Shown here in pieces: positions 36,644 to 46,654 of a stretch of 64,000 nt of DNA. Made by a program: the position numbers and the translations under genes. Below the pieces are notes generated by a model. The model worked only from the letters and a program-made list of their open reading frames with translations. It did not search any database and was not told the DNA's origin. This stretch comes from Colwellia psychrerythraea (lineage in GTDB: Bacteria > Pseudomonadota > Gammaproteobacteria > Enterobacterales > Alteromonadaceae), in contig NZ_JQED01000005.1 of assembly GCF_000764225.1 (NCBI RefSeq), positions 477,390-541,389 on the forward strand, in the 5' to 3' direction. Positions within the stretch are counted from its first letter, which is position 1; every line of letters starts with the position of its first letter.

Positions 36644-37126
36644 ATGAAAAGATCAAATTATATAACCCGCACAGGCTGGGATCGTTTAGATAAGGAGCTT
36701 AAGTTTCTTTGGAAAGACGAACGCCCCAAAATTACTCGCTCAGTCAGTGAAGCAGCAGCACAAGGCGATCGCAGTGAAAATGCTGAGTATATTTATGGTA
36801 AGCGCCGTTTGCGTGAAATAGATCGTCGAGTTCGCTTTTTAATGAAGCGTACCGAAGATTTAACCATAGTATACCCAGATCCTCAGCAGGAAGGACGAGT
36901 CTTTTTTGGTGCTTGGGTGACGTTAATTGACGAAAATGATATTGAACTAGTTTATCGTTTAGTTGGGCCAGATGAATGGGACGTCAAACGAGGAGAAATT
37001 AGTATCGACTCACCTATGGCTCGTGCTTTATTAGGTAAAGCCGTTGATGATGAGGTCGTTGTATATACCCCTGAAGGTGAGCGCATTTTTGATATTGTAA
37101 ACATTAGCTACAAGTTAGAAAAATAA
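36644..37126 (+). CDS. greB: Transcription elongation factor GreB
   Basis: GreB rescues backtracked RNA polymerase by stimulating transcript cleavage. The 160-residue protein has the coiled-coil N-terminal domain with the two tip acids in GDRSENAEYIYGKR and the C-terminal domain (VFFGAWVTLIDENDIE to DSPMARALLGK) that binds the polymerase. The start ATG fits the family start MKRSNYITRTGWDRL. It is divergent from tex. A cluster of transcription genes is conserved here in related genomes. Confidence 0.96.
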   Translation: MKRSNYITRTGWDRLDKELKFLWKDERPKITRSVSEAAAQGDRSENAEYIYGKRRLREIDRRVRFLMKRTEDLTIVYPDPQQEGRVFFGAWVTLIDENDIELVYRLVGPDEWDVKRGEISIDSPMARALLGKAVDDEVVVYTPEGERIFDIVNISYKLEK

Positions 37127-37289
37127 GGCTTATAAACTGCGTTATTGATTTTGATATTGACGCTGAATAAATGCAGCTTTTTAGAGGATGTAGGAGATTT
37201 TCTCCTGAATAACCATAACCGACAATCAATGCCTTGCCTATAAATCTTTAAATCCTCGCTAAGCGATCACTTTCTTATACGGATTGGTA

Positions 37290-38786
37290 TTAGTAATCAA
37301 ATTGTACGCCTAAGCGAATATTTACACCACGTAGCATCTTACTACCATCTAACGTGACGGTATCGAGTGTCGTTGCCACATCAAGGTTAATAAATTTCAT
37401 CACAGTTACCCCAGCATTCAGGTAGCTTAATTTTGACCCAGCCAAATTACGGCTAAAACCTAAACGGGCACTCGGTAGCCACCAGCTATCTGCTGCATAT
37501 CCACCGGTCAACGTGAACCACTGGTATTCATCATACATAGGATCTTCAACGGGGTTAGCATCTAATTCAACATTTAAGCTCCAATGACGTTGATCGGTAA
37601 AAATACCGGCTTCAAGCTTTAATTGTCGTTCCATAGTATAAGCACTGTGTTGATTAAGTTGCTTCAATATCTTTAATGAAGTAAATTTTTCTCTATCAAA
37701 GTCAGGAAACTCATACGAATGTTCAAAGATATTGCTTAGAGAAACCCCTAACTGATAATGATCTGCAGCCCATACGAGACCCAAATCAACATCAAAGCCA
37801 TTTTCATAGATAAAATCAGCATTTTTGATATCATCAAATAAACCTTCTGTATCAGTTACTTGCCCAATACGCGTGCTTACATTAGTTAAGCCAACTCGAT
37901 AAAAAGTAGGCTTTATACCCCAATATAAATCGCCAGCATCGTTTTGAATAGCAAGGCGACTGTAAGAAAAAGAAAACTGCGCTATTTTAGTTGCTTTAAC
38001 CAGTAACAGGCTGTCATTGTCGATAGACATTTTTACTTTATTATTTGAAGGGTCATAAAATAAACTGATGCCACCGGATAAATCAAGTTCCTGAATTGGA
38101 TCATTTTCATCAAAGTCAGGTATTGTTTTTAATTGCGCTTTTGCTAGATCGGAATCAAAGATAATTTCTTCAAAAATACCAACGGCTTTTGAATTCCCTT
38201 TATATGCCATACCAAAGAGTAAAGTGCCACCGAAAAAGTCTTCATTTAAAACAAAACTGGCTTCACTGGTAAGTTCTGCTTTACCGTAACCTTCCGCTGC
38301 GATTAAGGCTAATAAACCGGCAGTAGTAGCAACTTTTGTTTTAGCAATATCAAGGCGGTCTTCTAACTCAGGATACTCAGTAAAGAGGTCTTCCCATTGA
38401 TAATCTCTTACAGGATTTTCTGGTGTAGGCGGTAATTCATTATCACCTTCACTGGGGGGATTAAACAATAAAGATAATTCATCCATTTTGGCAAATAATT
38501 CATCTAAATTGCCATATTCTATCCCGCCACCGAGTTCAATTATTCCCCCTGTCATCACATGAGGATCTTTACGCGCAATAATCAGTGCCGCCGCAGCAGG
38601 ATTACCAGTATTGGAGAGTGACTTTTGCGAATAATTAAGGCTCGCACTGCGCGGCTGAATATCAGCCCATGCAGAATTATTCACGACTGACAGACTAACA
38701 AAAGTAATAAATACAACTAATAAATTATTTTTAAATGATATTTTCAGAGGGTGATTTATTAATGGTTTTAATGAAAAAAGTAGCAA
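37290..38786 (-). CDS. TraF_2-type outer-membrane beta-barrel protein
   Basis: The 498-residue exported protein belongs to the TraF_2 family, often misnamed conjugal transfer protein TraF. No other transfer genes are nearby. It has a signal peptide (segment NNLLVVFITFVSLSVVNNSA, cut after AWA), an early NPAAAALI motif and a beta-barrel with alternating strands ending in aromatic DY, typical of porin-like barrels. I call the TTG at 38786: no ATG precedes the signal peptide, and GGGAGG lies about 6 nt upstream, an unusually strong ribosome site for a rare start codon. Function unknown; a FadL/OmpP1-like transport role is possible. Confidence 0.8.
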   Translation of the reverse strand: MLLFSLKPLINHPLKISFKNNLLVVFITFVSLSVVNNSAWADIQPRSASLNYSQKSLSNTGNPAAAALIIARKDPHVMTGGIIELGGGIEYGNLDELFAKMDELSLLFNPPSEGDNELPPTPENPVRDYQWEDLFTEYPELEDRLDIAKTKVATTAGLLALIAAEGYGKAELTSEASFVLNEDFFGGTLLFGMAYKGNSKAVGIFEEIIFDSDLAKAQLKTIPDFDENDPIQELDLSGGISLFYDPSNNKVKMSIDNDSLLLVKATKIAQFSFSYSRLAIQNDAGDLYWGIKPTFYRVGLTNVSTRIGQVTDTEGLFDDIKNADFIYENGFDVDLGLVWAADHYQLGVSLSNIFEHSYEFPDFDREKFTSLKILKQLNQHSAYTMERQLKLEAGIFTDQRHWSLNVELDANPVEDPMYDEYQWFTLTGGYAADSWWLPSARLGFSRNLAGSKLSYLNAGVTVMKFINLDVATTLDTVTLDGSKMLRGVNIRLGVQFDY

Positions 38787-38936
38787 AACACCCTCCCAGA
38801 GTAACGGTTAATCATAACAAATTGTATTATAAATAACCTATTTTAGCATACCTAAAACATGTGAACACTGCTGACAAATTGAAATTACAAAGTCATAACA
38901 ATTTTACACCGTCATTTTTCCACCTTTAAACACACT

Positions 38937-38983
38937 GAGTTAACTAACCTGAACTCTGGTTATGATATCGTTCAGGTTAACTC
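38937..38983. terminator. Inverted repeat past the cyclophilin stop codon (terminator-like)
   Basis: The arms read GAGTTAAC-TA-ACCTGAAC and GTTCAGGTTAACTC, pairing through 14 bases with a 2-nt bulge. On the minus strand no T-run follows, so termination is possible but not certain. Confidence 0.45.
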
Positions 38984-38986
38984 GTT

Positions 38987-39904
38987 TTATTTCACTCGCC
39001 GACTTCTAATTGGGATCTGACAAACATCGAGTACTGGTGGTGGCTTTTTATAGAAAAAAGCACCTTCTCGGGCCTTACGTTTCACCAGACGTTCAGCAAA
39101 CTTTGTTGATTCAGTATTCTCTACTTCAATATGAATTCGATCTGCTTTTGCTACATCACTCATCAATTGCATAGTGACTATTTTAGTATAGTCACGGTGA
39201 TCTACAGCGTAATCACCTTCAACGGCTTCTGTTCGTTGTATTGCCTGTATATGTTGCATACCGTAAACGACACGGCCAAAAATAGTCATAATACCATCTA
39301 AATACCGTGGCGCTTGGCCAATAACAACATAGAAGTGACTCGAAGCAGAGTCCACTTCATTATTTCTAGCCATAGCGACAGTGCCAGGACAATGTGTTAA
39401 CCAAGCTTTACCAAAATTACTGTCTTTACTGGCTTGGTAGCCAAGCGCAAAACTGTCTTTAAAACCTGTCTGCTCGGCAAATAAATCATTTGCCTGTACT
39501 GGGGTGTATGTCCACTTTTTATCTGTCTGCCATTCAGATTCCATCGCCAGTAATGGCACAGAACGGTCTTCCTTACTGCCATCCTTCGGACCCGCTTGCG
39601 CGACAAAGCCATCTATCACACGATAGAAACTTGTTTGATCATAAAAGCCTTGTTGGGTTAATTGGCTGAACTGGGCAACGTGCTTTGGAGAAAACTGTGG
39701 AGCTAATTCAATGACCACTTTGCCATGGGGCAAGGTCAATAACACTGTATCTTTTAGTGGTAATGCTCGCCAAACAGAATCTGCTGAGTTATCTGCACCA
39801 CAGGCGTTTATGAAAAATAACGTTGTTAACGTCATGATACTTTTCAGAGAAACAGTCATCGCTGGATTATCTATTTTTAAGGTATGTAAATTAAATGCTA
39901 TCAT
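38987..39904 (-). CDS. Peptidyl-prolyl cis-trans isomerase, cyclophilin type, probable lipoprotein
   Basis: A cyclophilin-type isomerase that helps fold exported proteins. The core runs from about residue 55 (VLLTLPHGKVVIELAPQFSPKHVAQF) through the catalytic-arginine region FYRVIDGFVAQAG and the HLA/F-like segment. The N-terminus has a lipobox-like stretch FFINAC, so it is likely membrane-tethered in the periplasm. Two starts are possible: 39904, with AGG 5 nt upstream, and 39859, which gives a more standard short lipoprotein signal. I keep 39904. The central loops are longer than in PpiA, and the C-terminal about 40 residues are basic (KRKAREGAFFYKKPP). Confidence 0.88.
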   Translation of the reverse strand: MIAFNLHTLKIDNPAMTVSLKSIMTLTTLFFINACGADNSADSVWRALPLKDTVLLTLPHGKVVIELAPQFSPKHVAQFSQLTQQGFYDQTSFYRVIDGFVAQAGPKDGSKEDRSVPLLAMESEWQTDKKWTYTPVQANDLFAEQTGFKDSFALGYQASKDSNFGKAWLTHCPGTVAMARNNEVDSASSHFYVVIGQAPRYLDGIMTIFGRVVYGMQHIQAIQRTEAVEGDYAVDHRDYTKIVTMQLMSDVAKADRIHIEVENTESTKFAERLVKRKAREGAFFYKKPPPVLDVCQIPIRSRRVK

Positions 39905-40104
39905 AGCTGCCTAAAAAATTTAACTAATACCAACCAGACTAACTAAGTGATCTTTTTAAATGGTCTAAATAGCCGATAACATCGTTGCTTTCAATCTCAA
40001 TAGCCAGCTATTGCTCATTCAAGCGCCTTATTATTGAAAATTTATTCTCATGAAATTTGAACCATTAATTAATCTGATTGGTATAAATCATCTTGGAGTA
40101 TTTC

Positions 40105-40815
40105 GTGAACAAAAGCCTTATCACTAACCTTATTGCATTAACTTGTACAATAGGGGGCTATGTTAGCGAGCATCATATACTTTTCACCTTAGGCATTTTT
40201 GCCTTATCTGGTGCAATCACTAACTGGCTTGCAGTCTATATGTTATTTGAAAAGGTGCCTTTATTGTACGGCTCAGGTGTCATTCCTGCACGCTTTGAAG
40301 AGTTCAAAATTGCAATTCGTCAATTGATGATGGAGCAGTTTTTTACTGAGCAAAACATTGACCGATTTCTTTCTGACAGTTCGGGCAAAGCCAGTACCAT
40401 TGATTTAACCCCTGTAATCGAGAGGATTGACCTATCCCCTGCCTTTGACAGTTTAGTTGCTGTCATTGAAAGTTCTTCATTTGGTAGCATGCTTGCTATG
40501 GTCGGTGGTAGCGAAGCTTTGCAACCTATGAGAGAGCCATTCATTGATAAAATGAAAGTTTCAATTCAAGATATCGCACAAAGTGAACAATTTAACACCT
40601 TATTACGTGAAGAATTAGAACAACCAGATATCATTTCCGGCATGCGAGATAAAGTAAGTGATATTATTGAAAAACGCCTTAATGAGTTAACCCCACAATT
40701 GGTGAAAGAAATCGTGCAAAAGATGATAAAAAAACACCTAGGTTGGCTCGTTGTTTGGGGTGGTATCTTTGGCGGTGTTATCGGCGTGATTGCTGCAATT
40801 ACCAATAATTTCTAG
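40105..40815 (+). CDS. DUF445 family membrane protein
   Basis: This 236-residue protein has two N-terminal hydrophobic helices (ITNLIALTCTIGGYV and the region HILFTLGIFALSGAITNWLAVYMLF), a long helical middle and a C-terminal hydrophobic segment (VVWGGIFGGVIGVIAAI). The GxxTNWLAVYMLF pattern is the DUF445 family mark. Function unknown. I call the GTG at 40105, which has GGAG 6 nt upstream; an in-frame TTG further up lacks one. It is a single gene in this window. Confidence 0.85.
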   Translation: MNKSLITNLIALTCTIGGYVSEHHILFTLGIFALSGAITNWLAVYMLFEKVPLLYGSGVIPARFEEFKIAIRQLMMEQFFTEQNIDRFLSDSSGKASTIDLTPVIERIDLSPAFDSLVAVIESSSFGSMLAMVGGSEALQPMREPFIDKMKVSIQDIAQSEQFNTLLREELEQPDIISGMRDKVSDIIEKRLNELTPQLVKEIVQKMIKKHLGWLVVWGGIFGGVIGVIAAITNNF

Positions 40816-41052
40816 TTAGTTTTATCAGCAATAAAATCGCTAATTCAATAAATAATTTTTCACTTATAAAATAATGAGCAACATCCGCACAAATTAATCT
40901 TACTTTTGTCACTATATGGTACAAAAATGACTTTAATTACGCCCTAACTTTACGTTATGCTTGAATGATTAAAAATTAGAGGGTTTGAGCTCATAAGCGC
41001 GATGATGCCTTATGGACATAACTCTCTTCAAACCATAAGGTAAACTTCTGTC

Positions 41053-42243
41053 ATGTTTGGTAGTTTAAAGGCTTTGCCTGCCGATCCAATTCTTGGATTA
41101 TTGGCTAAATATAAAAAAGATAACAACCCAAATAAAATTGATCTAGGTGTTGGCGTATTCAAAAACGAAGCAGGCCATACTGCGGTTTTAGATTGTGTGA
41201 AAAAAGCTGAACAACATCGTACCAATACTGAAGATAGTAAAGTTTACATTGGCCCAACAGGCTCACCTGTTTTCAATGACGAAATGGCTAAGCTTATTTT
41301 TGGCGCTGAGCATAAAGTATTAAATGAAAATCGTGCTCGCACCATTTCAACCCCTGGTGGTACTGGCGCTTTACGTGTAGCTGCAGAATTTATTAAATCT
41401 TGTAAAGCAGGCGCAACTATTTGGGTTAGTAACCCAACATGGGCAAACCACACAGGTTTATTTGCAGCCGCGGGCTTAAATGTTAAAACCTATCCTTATT
41501 ACGATTATGAAAACAAAAGCTTAGACTTTGACGGTATGTTAAATACCCTCAAAGAAGTTAGCAGTGACGATGTTGTGTTATTACACGCTTGTTGTCATAA
41601 CCCAAGTGGTATGGATTTAAGCAACGAGCAGTGGCAACAAGTTGCTGATGTTGCTAAAAATGTTGGTTTTACACCATTAATTGACATGGCTTATCAAGGT
41701 TTTGGCGCAGGTTTAGACGAAGATGCATACGGTTTACGTCTGATGGCTGAAACAGTCAAAGAAATGATTGTTTGTAGCTCATGTTCTAAAAACTTTGGTT
41801 TATACCGAGAACGTATTGGTGCTTGTACCATTATTGGTGAATCAAGCATTGCTGTGGATATTGCTAACTCTGTTTTACTTTACGTTGTACGCGTTATCTA
41901 CTCTATGCCACCAGCACATGGTGCCGCTATAGTTGAAACTATCTTAAGCTCAGATGAGCTACGCAATGAGTGGTACGCTGAATTGAAAGAAATGCGTGAT
42001 CGCATCAATGGCAACCGTACCTTAATTGTTGATAAGCTTATTGAAAATGGCGTTACACGTGACTTTAGCTTTATCAGTCGTCAAAAGGGTATGTTCTCTT
42101 TCTTAGGTCTTACGCCTGAGCAAGTTCAACAACTACAAGATGAATACAGCATTTATTTAGTCGGTTCTAGCCGTATGAGTATTGCTGGCATTGCCAATAG
42201 CAATGTTGATTACTTAGCAGAATCGATTGCTAAAGTGCTTTAG
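41053..42243 (+). CDS. Aromatic/aspartate aminotransferase, class I PLP
   Basis: This 396-residue pyridoxal-phosphate enzyme transfers amino groups between aspartate or aromatic amino acids and 2-oxoglutarate in the cytoplasm. It shows the class I hallmarks: the early DLGVGVFKNEAG, the PLP-binding lysine region SSCSKNFGLYRERIG, and the substrate arginine in GSSRMSIAGI near the end. The subtype (TyrB- or AspC-like) cannot be settled by eye, so no symbol is given. A clear terminator follows. The nearby guanylate kinase gene lies 170 bp downstream. Confidence 0.92.
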   Translation: MFGSLKALPADPILGLLAKYKKDNNPNKIDLGVGVFKNEAGHTAVLDCVKKAEQHRTNTEDSKVYIGPTGSPVFNDEMAKLIFGAEHKVLNENRARTISTPGGTGALRVAAEFIKSCKAGATIWVSNPTWANHTGLFAAAGLNVKTYPYYDYENKSLDFDGMLNTLKEVSSDDVVLLHACCHNPSGMDLSNEQWQQVADVAKNVGFTPLIDMAYQGFGAGLDEDAYGLRLMAETVKEMIVCSSCSKNFGLYRERIGACTIIGESSIAVDIANSVLLYVVRVIYSMPPAHGAAIVETILSSDELRNEWYAELKEMRDRINGNRTLIVDKLIENGVTRDFSFISRQKGMFSFLGLTPEQVQQLQDEYSIYLVGSSRMSIAGIANSNVDYLAESIAKVL

Positions 42244-42282
42244 TACATTTTTAAAACCCATGCAGTTGCATGGTAAAAATCT

Positions 42283-42332
42283 GGCTGAGCTTTTTTTATT
42301 CTAATAGAGTAAAATAAGGTTCAGCCTTTTTT
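42283..42332 (+). terminator. Rho-independent terminator of the aminotransferase gene
   Basis: A stem built on GGCTGA / TCAGCC, extended by a further imperfect pairing, is followed by six T residues and lies about 40 bp past the stop. Confidence 0.75.
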
Positions 42333-42412
42333 ATTGGCTGTAATTTACTCCCAAGTTGGCTGATTAATGATTCCTCTTGGTACAACTTAATATGTGATTC
42401 AAGGAAACCCCT

Positions 42413-43069
42413 GTGATTGTTCCCGGTAATTTATTTATTCTTTCGGCGCCAAGTGGTGCAGGAAAATCAAGCCTTATCAATGCATTGCTAAAAACAGATA
42501 ACCCAGCTTCTACACGAGCCATGCAGGTATCTATTTCTCATACCACCCGAGATGCCCGTCCAGGTGAAAATAATGGCGAACATTATCACTTTGTCAGCGT
42601 TGCTGAATTTAAAAAACAAATTAGCCTTAACGCTTTTTATGAATATGCAGAGGTCTTTGGTAACTATTACGGCACATCAGAAGCTGCGATTGATGCACAG
42701 CTTGCACAAGGTATTGATGTTTTTCTTGATATTGATTGGCAAGGCGCTCAACAAGTTCGGATGAAAAAGCCAGGCGTGACAACTATCTTTATTAGTCCCC
42801 CTTCTCGAGAAGAGTTGGAAAAACGCCTAAGAGGTCGTGGTCAAGACAGCGATGAAGTAATTGCTAGCCGCATGGCACAAGCACAAGCTGAATGTTCACA
42901 TTATAATGAATTTGACTACGTCATTGTTAATGACGATTTCGATCAAGCATTGCTCGATCTTACTACTGTCGTCAATAATCAGCGCCTTAAATGTCGTCAA
43001 CAAAGCATCGCGCAGCAAAGCTTATTTAGCAAATTACTGAACATTGAGACAGTAGAGCCGACAGAATAG
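42413..43069 (+). CDS. gmk: Guanylate kinase
   Basis: Gmk phosphorylates GMP to GDP. The 218-residue protein has the P-loop [11 protein letters not shown], the GMP-binding region [19 protein letters not shown] and the lid [16 protein letters not shown]. The start is a GTG with AAGGA upstream; no closer ATG fits. The gene begins the gmk-rpoZ-spoT-ridA-trmH-recG series, arranged as in many Gammaproteobacteria. Confidence 0.97.
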   Translation: MIVPGNLFILSAPSGAGKSSLINALLKTDNPASTRAMQVSISHTTRDARPGENNGEHYHFVSVAEFKKQISLNAFYEYAEVFGNYYGTSEAAIDAQLAQGIDVFLDIDWQGAQQVRMKKPGVTTIFISPPSREELEKRLRGRGQDSDEVIASRMAQAQAECSHYNEFDYVIVNDDFDQALLDLTTVVNNQRLKCRQQSIAQQSLFSKLLNIETVEPTE

Positions 43070-43173
43070 GCAAAAATCTCTCTTGTTGTATAGGGTATCG
43101 CTTGCTTAATTAATGAGTGAGCAGTAAACTACGCAGCTATTTTATAAGTTATTTTATTAGTTGGAGTGCCCAG

Positions 43174-43461
43174 ATGGCTCGCGTAACTGTTGAAGATGCC
43201 GTAGATAAAGTCGGCAATCGTTTTGATTTGGTGCTAGTTGCATCACGTCGTGCTCGTCAAATTGCAACGGGTGGAAAAGATCCATTGGTTGAAGTCGAAA
43301 ATGACAAACCAACGGTAATTGCTTTGCGTGAAATCGAAGCTGGCTTAATTACTACAGACATTATGAATACTTCTGATCGTCAACAACAAATTCAGCAAGA
43401 TACTGCTGAATTAGATGCTGTTGCAGCGATTGTTGGTGGTCAACAAGACGAATTAAGCTAA
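43174..43461 (+). CDS. rpoZ: DNA-directed RNA polymerase omega subunit
   Basis: Omega helps assemble RNA polymerase and takes part in ppGpp sensing. The 95-residue protein opens [34 protein letters not shown], the universal omega core, shown here in full only by its start. The ATG at 43174 is preceded by GGAG 7 nt away; longer forms starting further upstream lack support. It lies between gmk and spoT. Confidence 0.96.
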   Translation: MARVTVEDAVDKVGNRFDLVLVASRRARQIATGGKDPLVEVENDKPTVIALREIEAGLITTDIMNTSDRQQQIQQDTAELDAVAAIVGGQQDELS

Positions 43462-43503
43462 TATAGATTCTTCTATTTTAAGAAGATATTCATGTAAGCT
43501 CTT

Positions 43504-43557
43504 AAAAGCGCGTGCCTCATTCTGCCTGATATCAGAAAATAGGTTACGCGTTTTTTT
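43504..43557 (+). terminator. Possible terminator between rpoZ and spoT
   Basis: An imperfect stem (AAAAGCGCGT and ACGCGTTTTT) with a run of seven T residues lies after rpoZ. If it works, spoT needs its own promoter in 43558-43733, where I cannot place one firmly. Confidence 0.45.
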
Positions 43558-43733
43558 ATTGCTTAAGTTTAATTTTTCCTTGTAAATAGAACCTAACGCC
43601 GCGTATTCTAGTGATAGCCTTCCCTCTAGCCCTTTTAATGCTTTCTGAAGCGTGCGTTTCGAGGTAATATTAGCAACATACTAGGGTATATACTCAAATT
43701 ACCCCCACTTCCCCCTTCAATTTGGAGTTTTAG

Positions 43734-45839
43734 GTGTACTTATTTGAACCTTTAAAAGAACTTAGCTCTACTTATCTATCAAAAGTACAAATTGATTTAC
43801 TCAAACACGCCTATATTGTTGCGCGTGATGCTCATGATGGTCAAATGCGATCTAGTGGAGATCCCTATATAACTCACCCAGTTGCTGTCGCCATTAACTT
43901 AGCTCAGATGAACTTAGACCATGAAACACTCATGGCCGCATTACTGCATGATGTTATTGAAGATACCGAAGTTACAAAAGACGAATTAGCTGAACTTTTT
44001 GGTCATACCGTCGCAGAGCTCGTTGAAGGCGTCAGTAAGCTCGACAAGCTAAAATTTGATAATAAAGAAGAAATGCAAGCAGAGAACTTTCGTAAGATGG
44101 TACTTGCTATGGTGCAAGATATTCGCGTTATTTTAATTAAACTTGCTGATCGTACGCATAACATGCGTACTTTAGGGGCACTGCGACCAGATAAGCGTCG
44201 TCGAATTGCCCGCGAAACATTAGAGATTTATGCGCCGATAGCTAATCGATTAGGTATTCATGATATAAAAAATGAATTAGAGTTACTCGGCTTTGAAGCA
44301 CTCTATCCTATGCGCTCACGTGCACTAAAATCTGCCGTACAAAGTGCTCGAGGTAATCGTAAAGCGATTATTGATAACATTGAAAAAGAAATTGCCGCGC
44401 GCCTGGCCGAAAGCGGCATTGATGCGCAAATCATGGGCAGAGAAAAGCACCTCTACTCCATTTATCGTAAAATGCTTAATAAAGAATTAATGTTCAATGA
44501 AGTGATGGATATCTACGCTTTCCGCGTTATTGTGCATGATAAAATAGATAACTGTTACCGTGCTTTAGGCGCTATGCACAATCTCTATAAACCGATTGAA
44601 ACGCGTTTTAAAGATTACATCGCAATCCCAAAAACCAATGGTTATCAATCATTACATACCTCGTTAATCGGTCCTCATGGTATTCCAGTTGAAATTCAAA
44701 TTCGTACCCATGATATGGACCAAATGGCTGATAAAGGTGTTGCTGCTCATTGGTTATACAAACAAGATGGCGATAATACTGGCACTACGGCACAAATGAA
44801 AGCCCGCCGTTGGATGCAAAGTTTATTAGAGCTACAGCAAAGTGCAGGTAGCTCTTTTGAGTTTATTGAAAACGTAAAGTCTGATTTATTTCCTGAAGAG
44901 ATTTATGTATTCACCCCTGACGGTCGAATTATTGAGCTGCCAATGGGGGCAACGGCAATTGATTTTGCTTATGCGGTGCACACTGATGTGGGTAATTCTT
45001 GTGTGGGTGTAAAAGTAGACCGTAAACCATTCCCGATGAGTCGACCTATTGACTCAGGCCAAACTATTGAAGTGATCACCTCAGCCTCAGCAAGACCAAA
45101 TGCTACCTGGCTAAACTTCGTTGTTACCGCTAAAGCGCGCTTACAAATCAGAACGTATTTAAGAAGCTGTGAAAAAAATGAATCTCACGCGTTAGGTTTA
45201 CGTTTATTAAGTCACGCGCTTGGTAAAACTAAACTTGAAGATTTGGCAAAAGAAAAAATCGATGAAGTTGTGCAAAAAAGTGGCAATGGTACTTTTGAAG
45301 AGTTATTGACCAACATAGGGTTAGGGAATGCCCTTAGTATCGGTATTGCTAGACAACTCACCGACGGTTTTACTGAAGATAACGAACCTACCACAAGTAC
45401 TAAGGCCAAAATGCCTATCAAGGGTACTGAAGGTATGCTAGTGAGTTATGGTAAGTGTTGTCGCCCTATCCCAGGTGATGCCATTTTAGCTTATCTAAGC
45501 CCTGGTAAAGGTTTAATGGTACACCAACAAGGTTGTCGAAATATTAAAGGTCACGACCAAGGCAGCTTGTTCCCGGTAAAATGGGACAGGGATATCGATA
45601 AAGAGTTTATCGCTAAGTTACGGGTAGAAATCATTAACCATCAAGGCGCATTAGCATTATTAACTAACGCTGTAGCAAAATGTGGTTCTAATGTTCACAA
45701 CTTAAATTCTGGTGAAAAAGAAGCTGGTTTATACGTTATAGATATGGAAATTACTTGTCGAGATCGTATTCATTTAGCAGATATTATTAGAAAAATTAAA
45801 GTCATGATTGATGTTCAACGCGTCATTCGAAACAAATAA
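43734..45839 (+). CDS. spoT: Bifunctional (p)ppGpp synthase/hydrolase SpoT
   Basis: SpoT makes and breaks the alarmone ppGpp. The 701-residue protein has an N-terminal HD hydrolase domain ([16 protein letters not shown], then LLHDVIEDT), the RelA/SpoT synthetase domain (region ARRGNRKAI.. to [11 protein letters not shown]), a TGS domain ([28 protein letters not shown]) and a C-terminal ACT domain. A GTG start is used, with GGAG 8 nt upstream; this also matches the family start YLFEPLKE. Its hydrolase residues are present, so it should degrade ppGpp. Confidence 0.97.
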   Translation: MYLFEPLKELSSTYLSKVQIDLLKHAYIVARDAHDGQMRSSGDPYITHPVAVAINLAQMNLDHETLMAALLHDVIEDTEVTKDELAELFGHTVAELVEGVSKLDKLKFDNKEEMQAENFRKMVLAMVQDIRVILIKLADRTHNMRTLGALRPDKRRRIARETLEIYAPIANRLGIHDIKNELELLGFEALYPMRSRALKSAVQSARGNRKAIIDNIEKEIAARLAESGIDAQIMGREKHLYSIYRKMLNKELMFNEVMDIYAFRVIVHDKIDNCYRALGAMHNLYKPIETRFKDYIAIPKTNGYQSLHTSLIGPHGIPVEIQIRTHDMDQMADKGVAAHWLYKQDGDNTGTTAQMKARRWMQSLLELQQSAGSSFEFIENVKSDLFPEEIYVFTPDGRIIELPMGATAIDFAYAVHTDVGNSCVGVKVDRKPFPMSRPIDSGQTIEVITSASARPNATWLNFVVTAKARLQIRTYLRSCEKNESHALGLRLLSHALGKTKLEDLAKEKIDEVVQKSGNGTFEELLTNIGLGNALSIGIARQLTDGFTEDNEPTTSTKAKMPIKGTEGMLVSYGKCCRPIPGDAILAYLSPGKGLMVHQQGCRNIKGHDQGSLFPVKWDRDIDKEFIAKLRVEIINHQGALALLTNAVAKCGSNVHNLNSGEKEAGLYVIDMEITCRDRIHLADIIRKIKVMIDVQRVIRNK

Positions 45840-45895
45840 CAATTATTGCAGTAGTCCTCAAGGGCTCTTTAAAGATTACGACTAAAGGAAAAATT

Positions 45896-46285
45896 ATGAA
45901 AAGCATTATCAGCACAGACAAAGCACCTAGCGCCATTGGCCCATATAGCCAAGCAGTAAAAGTAAATAATACAGTTTATTTATCAGGCCAAATTCCACTG
46001 GTTGCTGAAACAATGACGGTTGTTGAAGGTGGTTTTGCTGAGCAAGCAGAACAAGTATTTAAAAACCTAGTTGCAGTTTGTGAAGCAGCGGGTGGTAGCA
46101 TTAACGATATGGTGAAAGTGAATATCTTTTTAACAGATTTGAGTAACTTCGCCACTGTTAACGATATTATGAGTCGTTATTTTAGCCAGCCTTACCCAGC
46201 AAGAGCGGCAATTCAGGTATCTAAATTACCTAAAGATGTTGAAATTGAAATTGACGGTGTTATGGAACTTCCTAGCGTTAACTAA
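45896..46285 (+). CDS. ridA: RidA family reactive enamine/imine deaminase
   Basis: RidA hydrolyses reactive enamines such as 2-aminoacrylate from PLP enzymes and so protects the cell. The 129-residue protein has the family features [21 protein letters not shown], the central NVFxT-like segment [15 protein letters not shown] and the catalytic arginine in [18 protein letters not shown] lies upstream. It lies 56 bp after spoT. A repeat element begins 3 bp after the stop. Confidence 0.95.
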   Translation: MKSIISTDKAPSAIGPYSQAVKVNNTVYLSGQIPLVAETMTVVEGGFAEQAEQVFKNLVAVCEAAGGSINDMVKVNIFLTDLSNFATVNDIMSRYFSQPYPARAAIQVSKLPKDVEIEIDGVMELPSVN

Positions 46286-46288
46286 TGT

Positions 46289-46553
46289 ATACCCATGTTA
46301 CTTCAAAATGCCAAATTCAGCTGGAATTAGAAACGCCTTTAGGTGAGGCAGTGATTGAAGAGAATAGTTATTCTATTGTCGAAATCAATAACGTAGCATA
46401 AAGCGTTTCTAAACCAGCCCTGCGGGGATACCTGAGCAAAGCACGTTCATCGTTGCCACTCTTTTTAAGGGAACAACCCTTAATAAAAAGAGCCGCCTTG
46501 AACATGAGTCGCTCAGATATCCTGAAACTCGCATCTTGATGTATCAAGGGTAT
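46289..46553. mobile_element. MITE-like structured repeat element with terminal inverted repeats
   Basis: The 265-bp element starts ATACCCATGTTACTTCAA and ends with the reverse complement of ATACCCTTGATACATCAA, and similarity continues inward for about 32 bp with about eight mismatches. Inside are three more arms: CTGGAATTAGAAACGC (46321) with GCGTTTCTAAACCAG (46403), GATACCTGAGC (46427) with GCTCAGATATC (46511), and CTCTTTTTAAGGG (46459) with CCCTTAATAAAAAGAG (46477). The whole can fold as a branched structure. No transposase is encoded. It fills most of the ridA-trmH gap (46286-46654), where no gene is seen. A 38-codon reading frame (46285-46401) runs through its left part. Confidence 0.65.
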
Positions 46554-46654
46554 TGGCTTTATTAATACTATTTATAATCTTCTCTTAGCTTTATTAAAGG
46601 CCTAAGATTAATTATTTCAAAGATTAGCTTTTTACTTTTACAGAATTAACCAAA

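Noticed and set aside
37188-37206. Short GGAGA/TCTCC inverted repeat between greB and the TraF_2 gene
   Set aside because: The stem is short and no T-run follows on either strand, so there is no support for a terminator or operator.
37290-38786. Conjugative element, from the TraF-like annotation of this family
   Set aside because: No relaxase, pilus or other transfer gene is nearby; this TraF_2 protein is an outer-membrane barrel type found in ordinary chromosomes.
46285-46401. 38-codon reading frame overlapping the ridA stop by TAATG
   Set aside because: It lies almost entirely in the left arm of the repeat element, has no own ribosome site and no family resemblance, so it is more likely repeat sequence than a gene.
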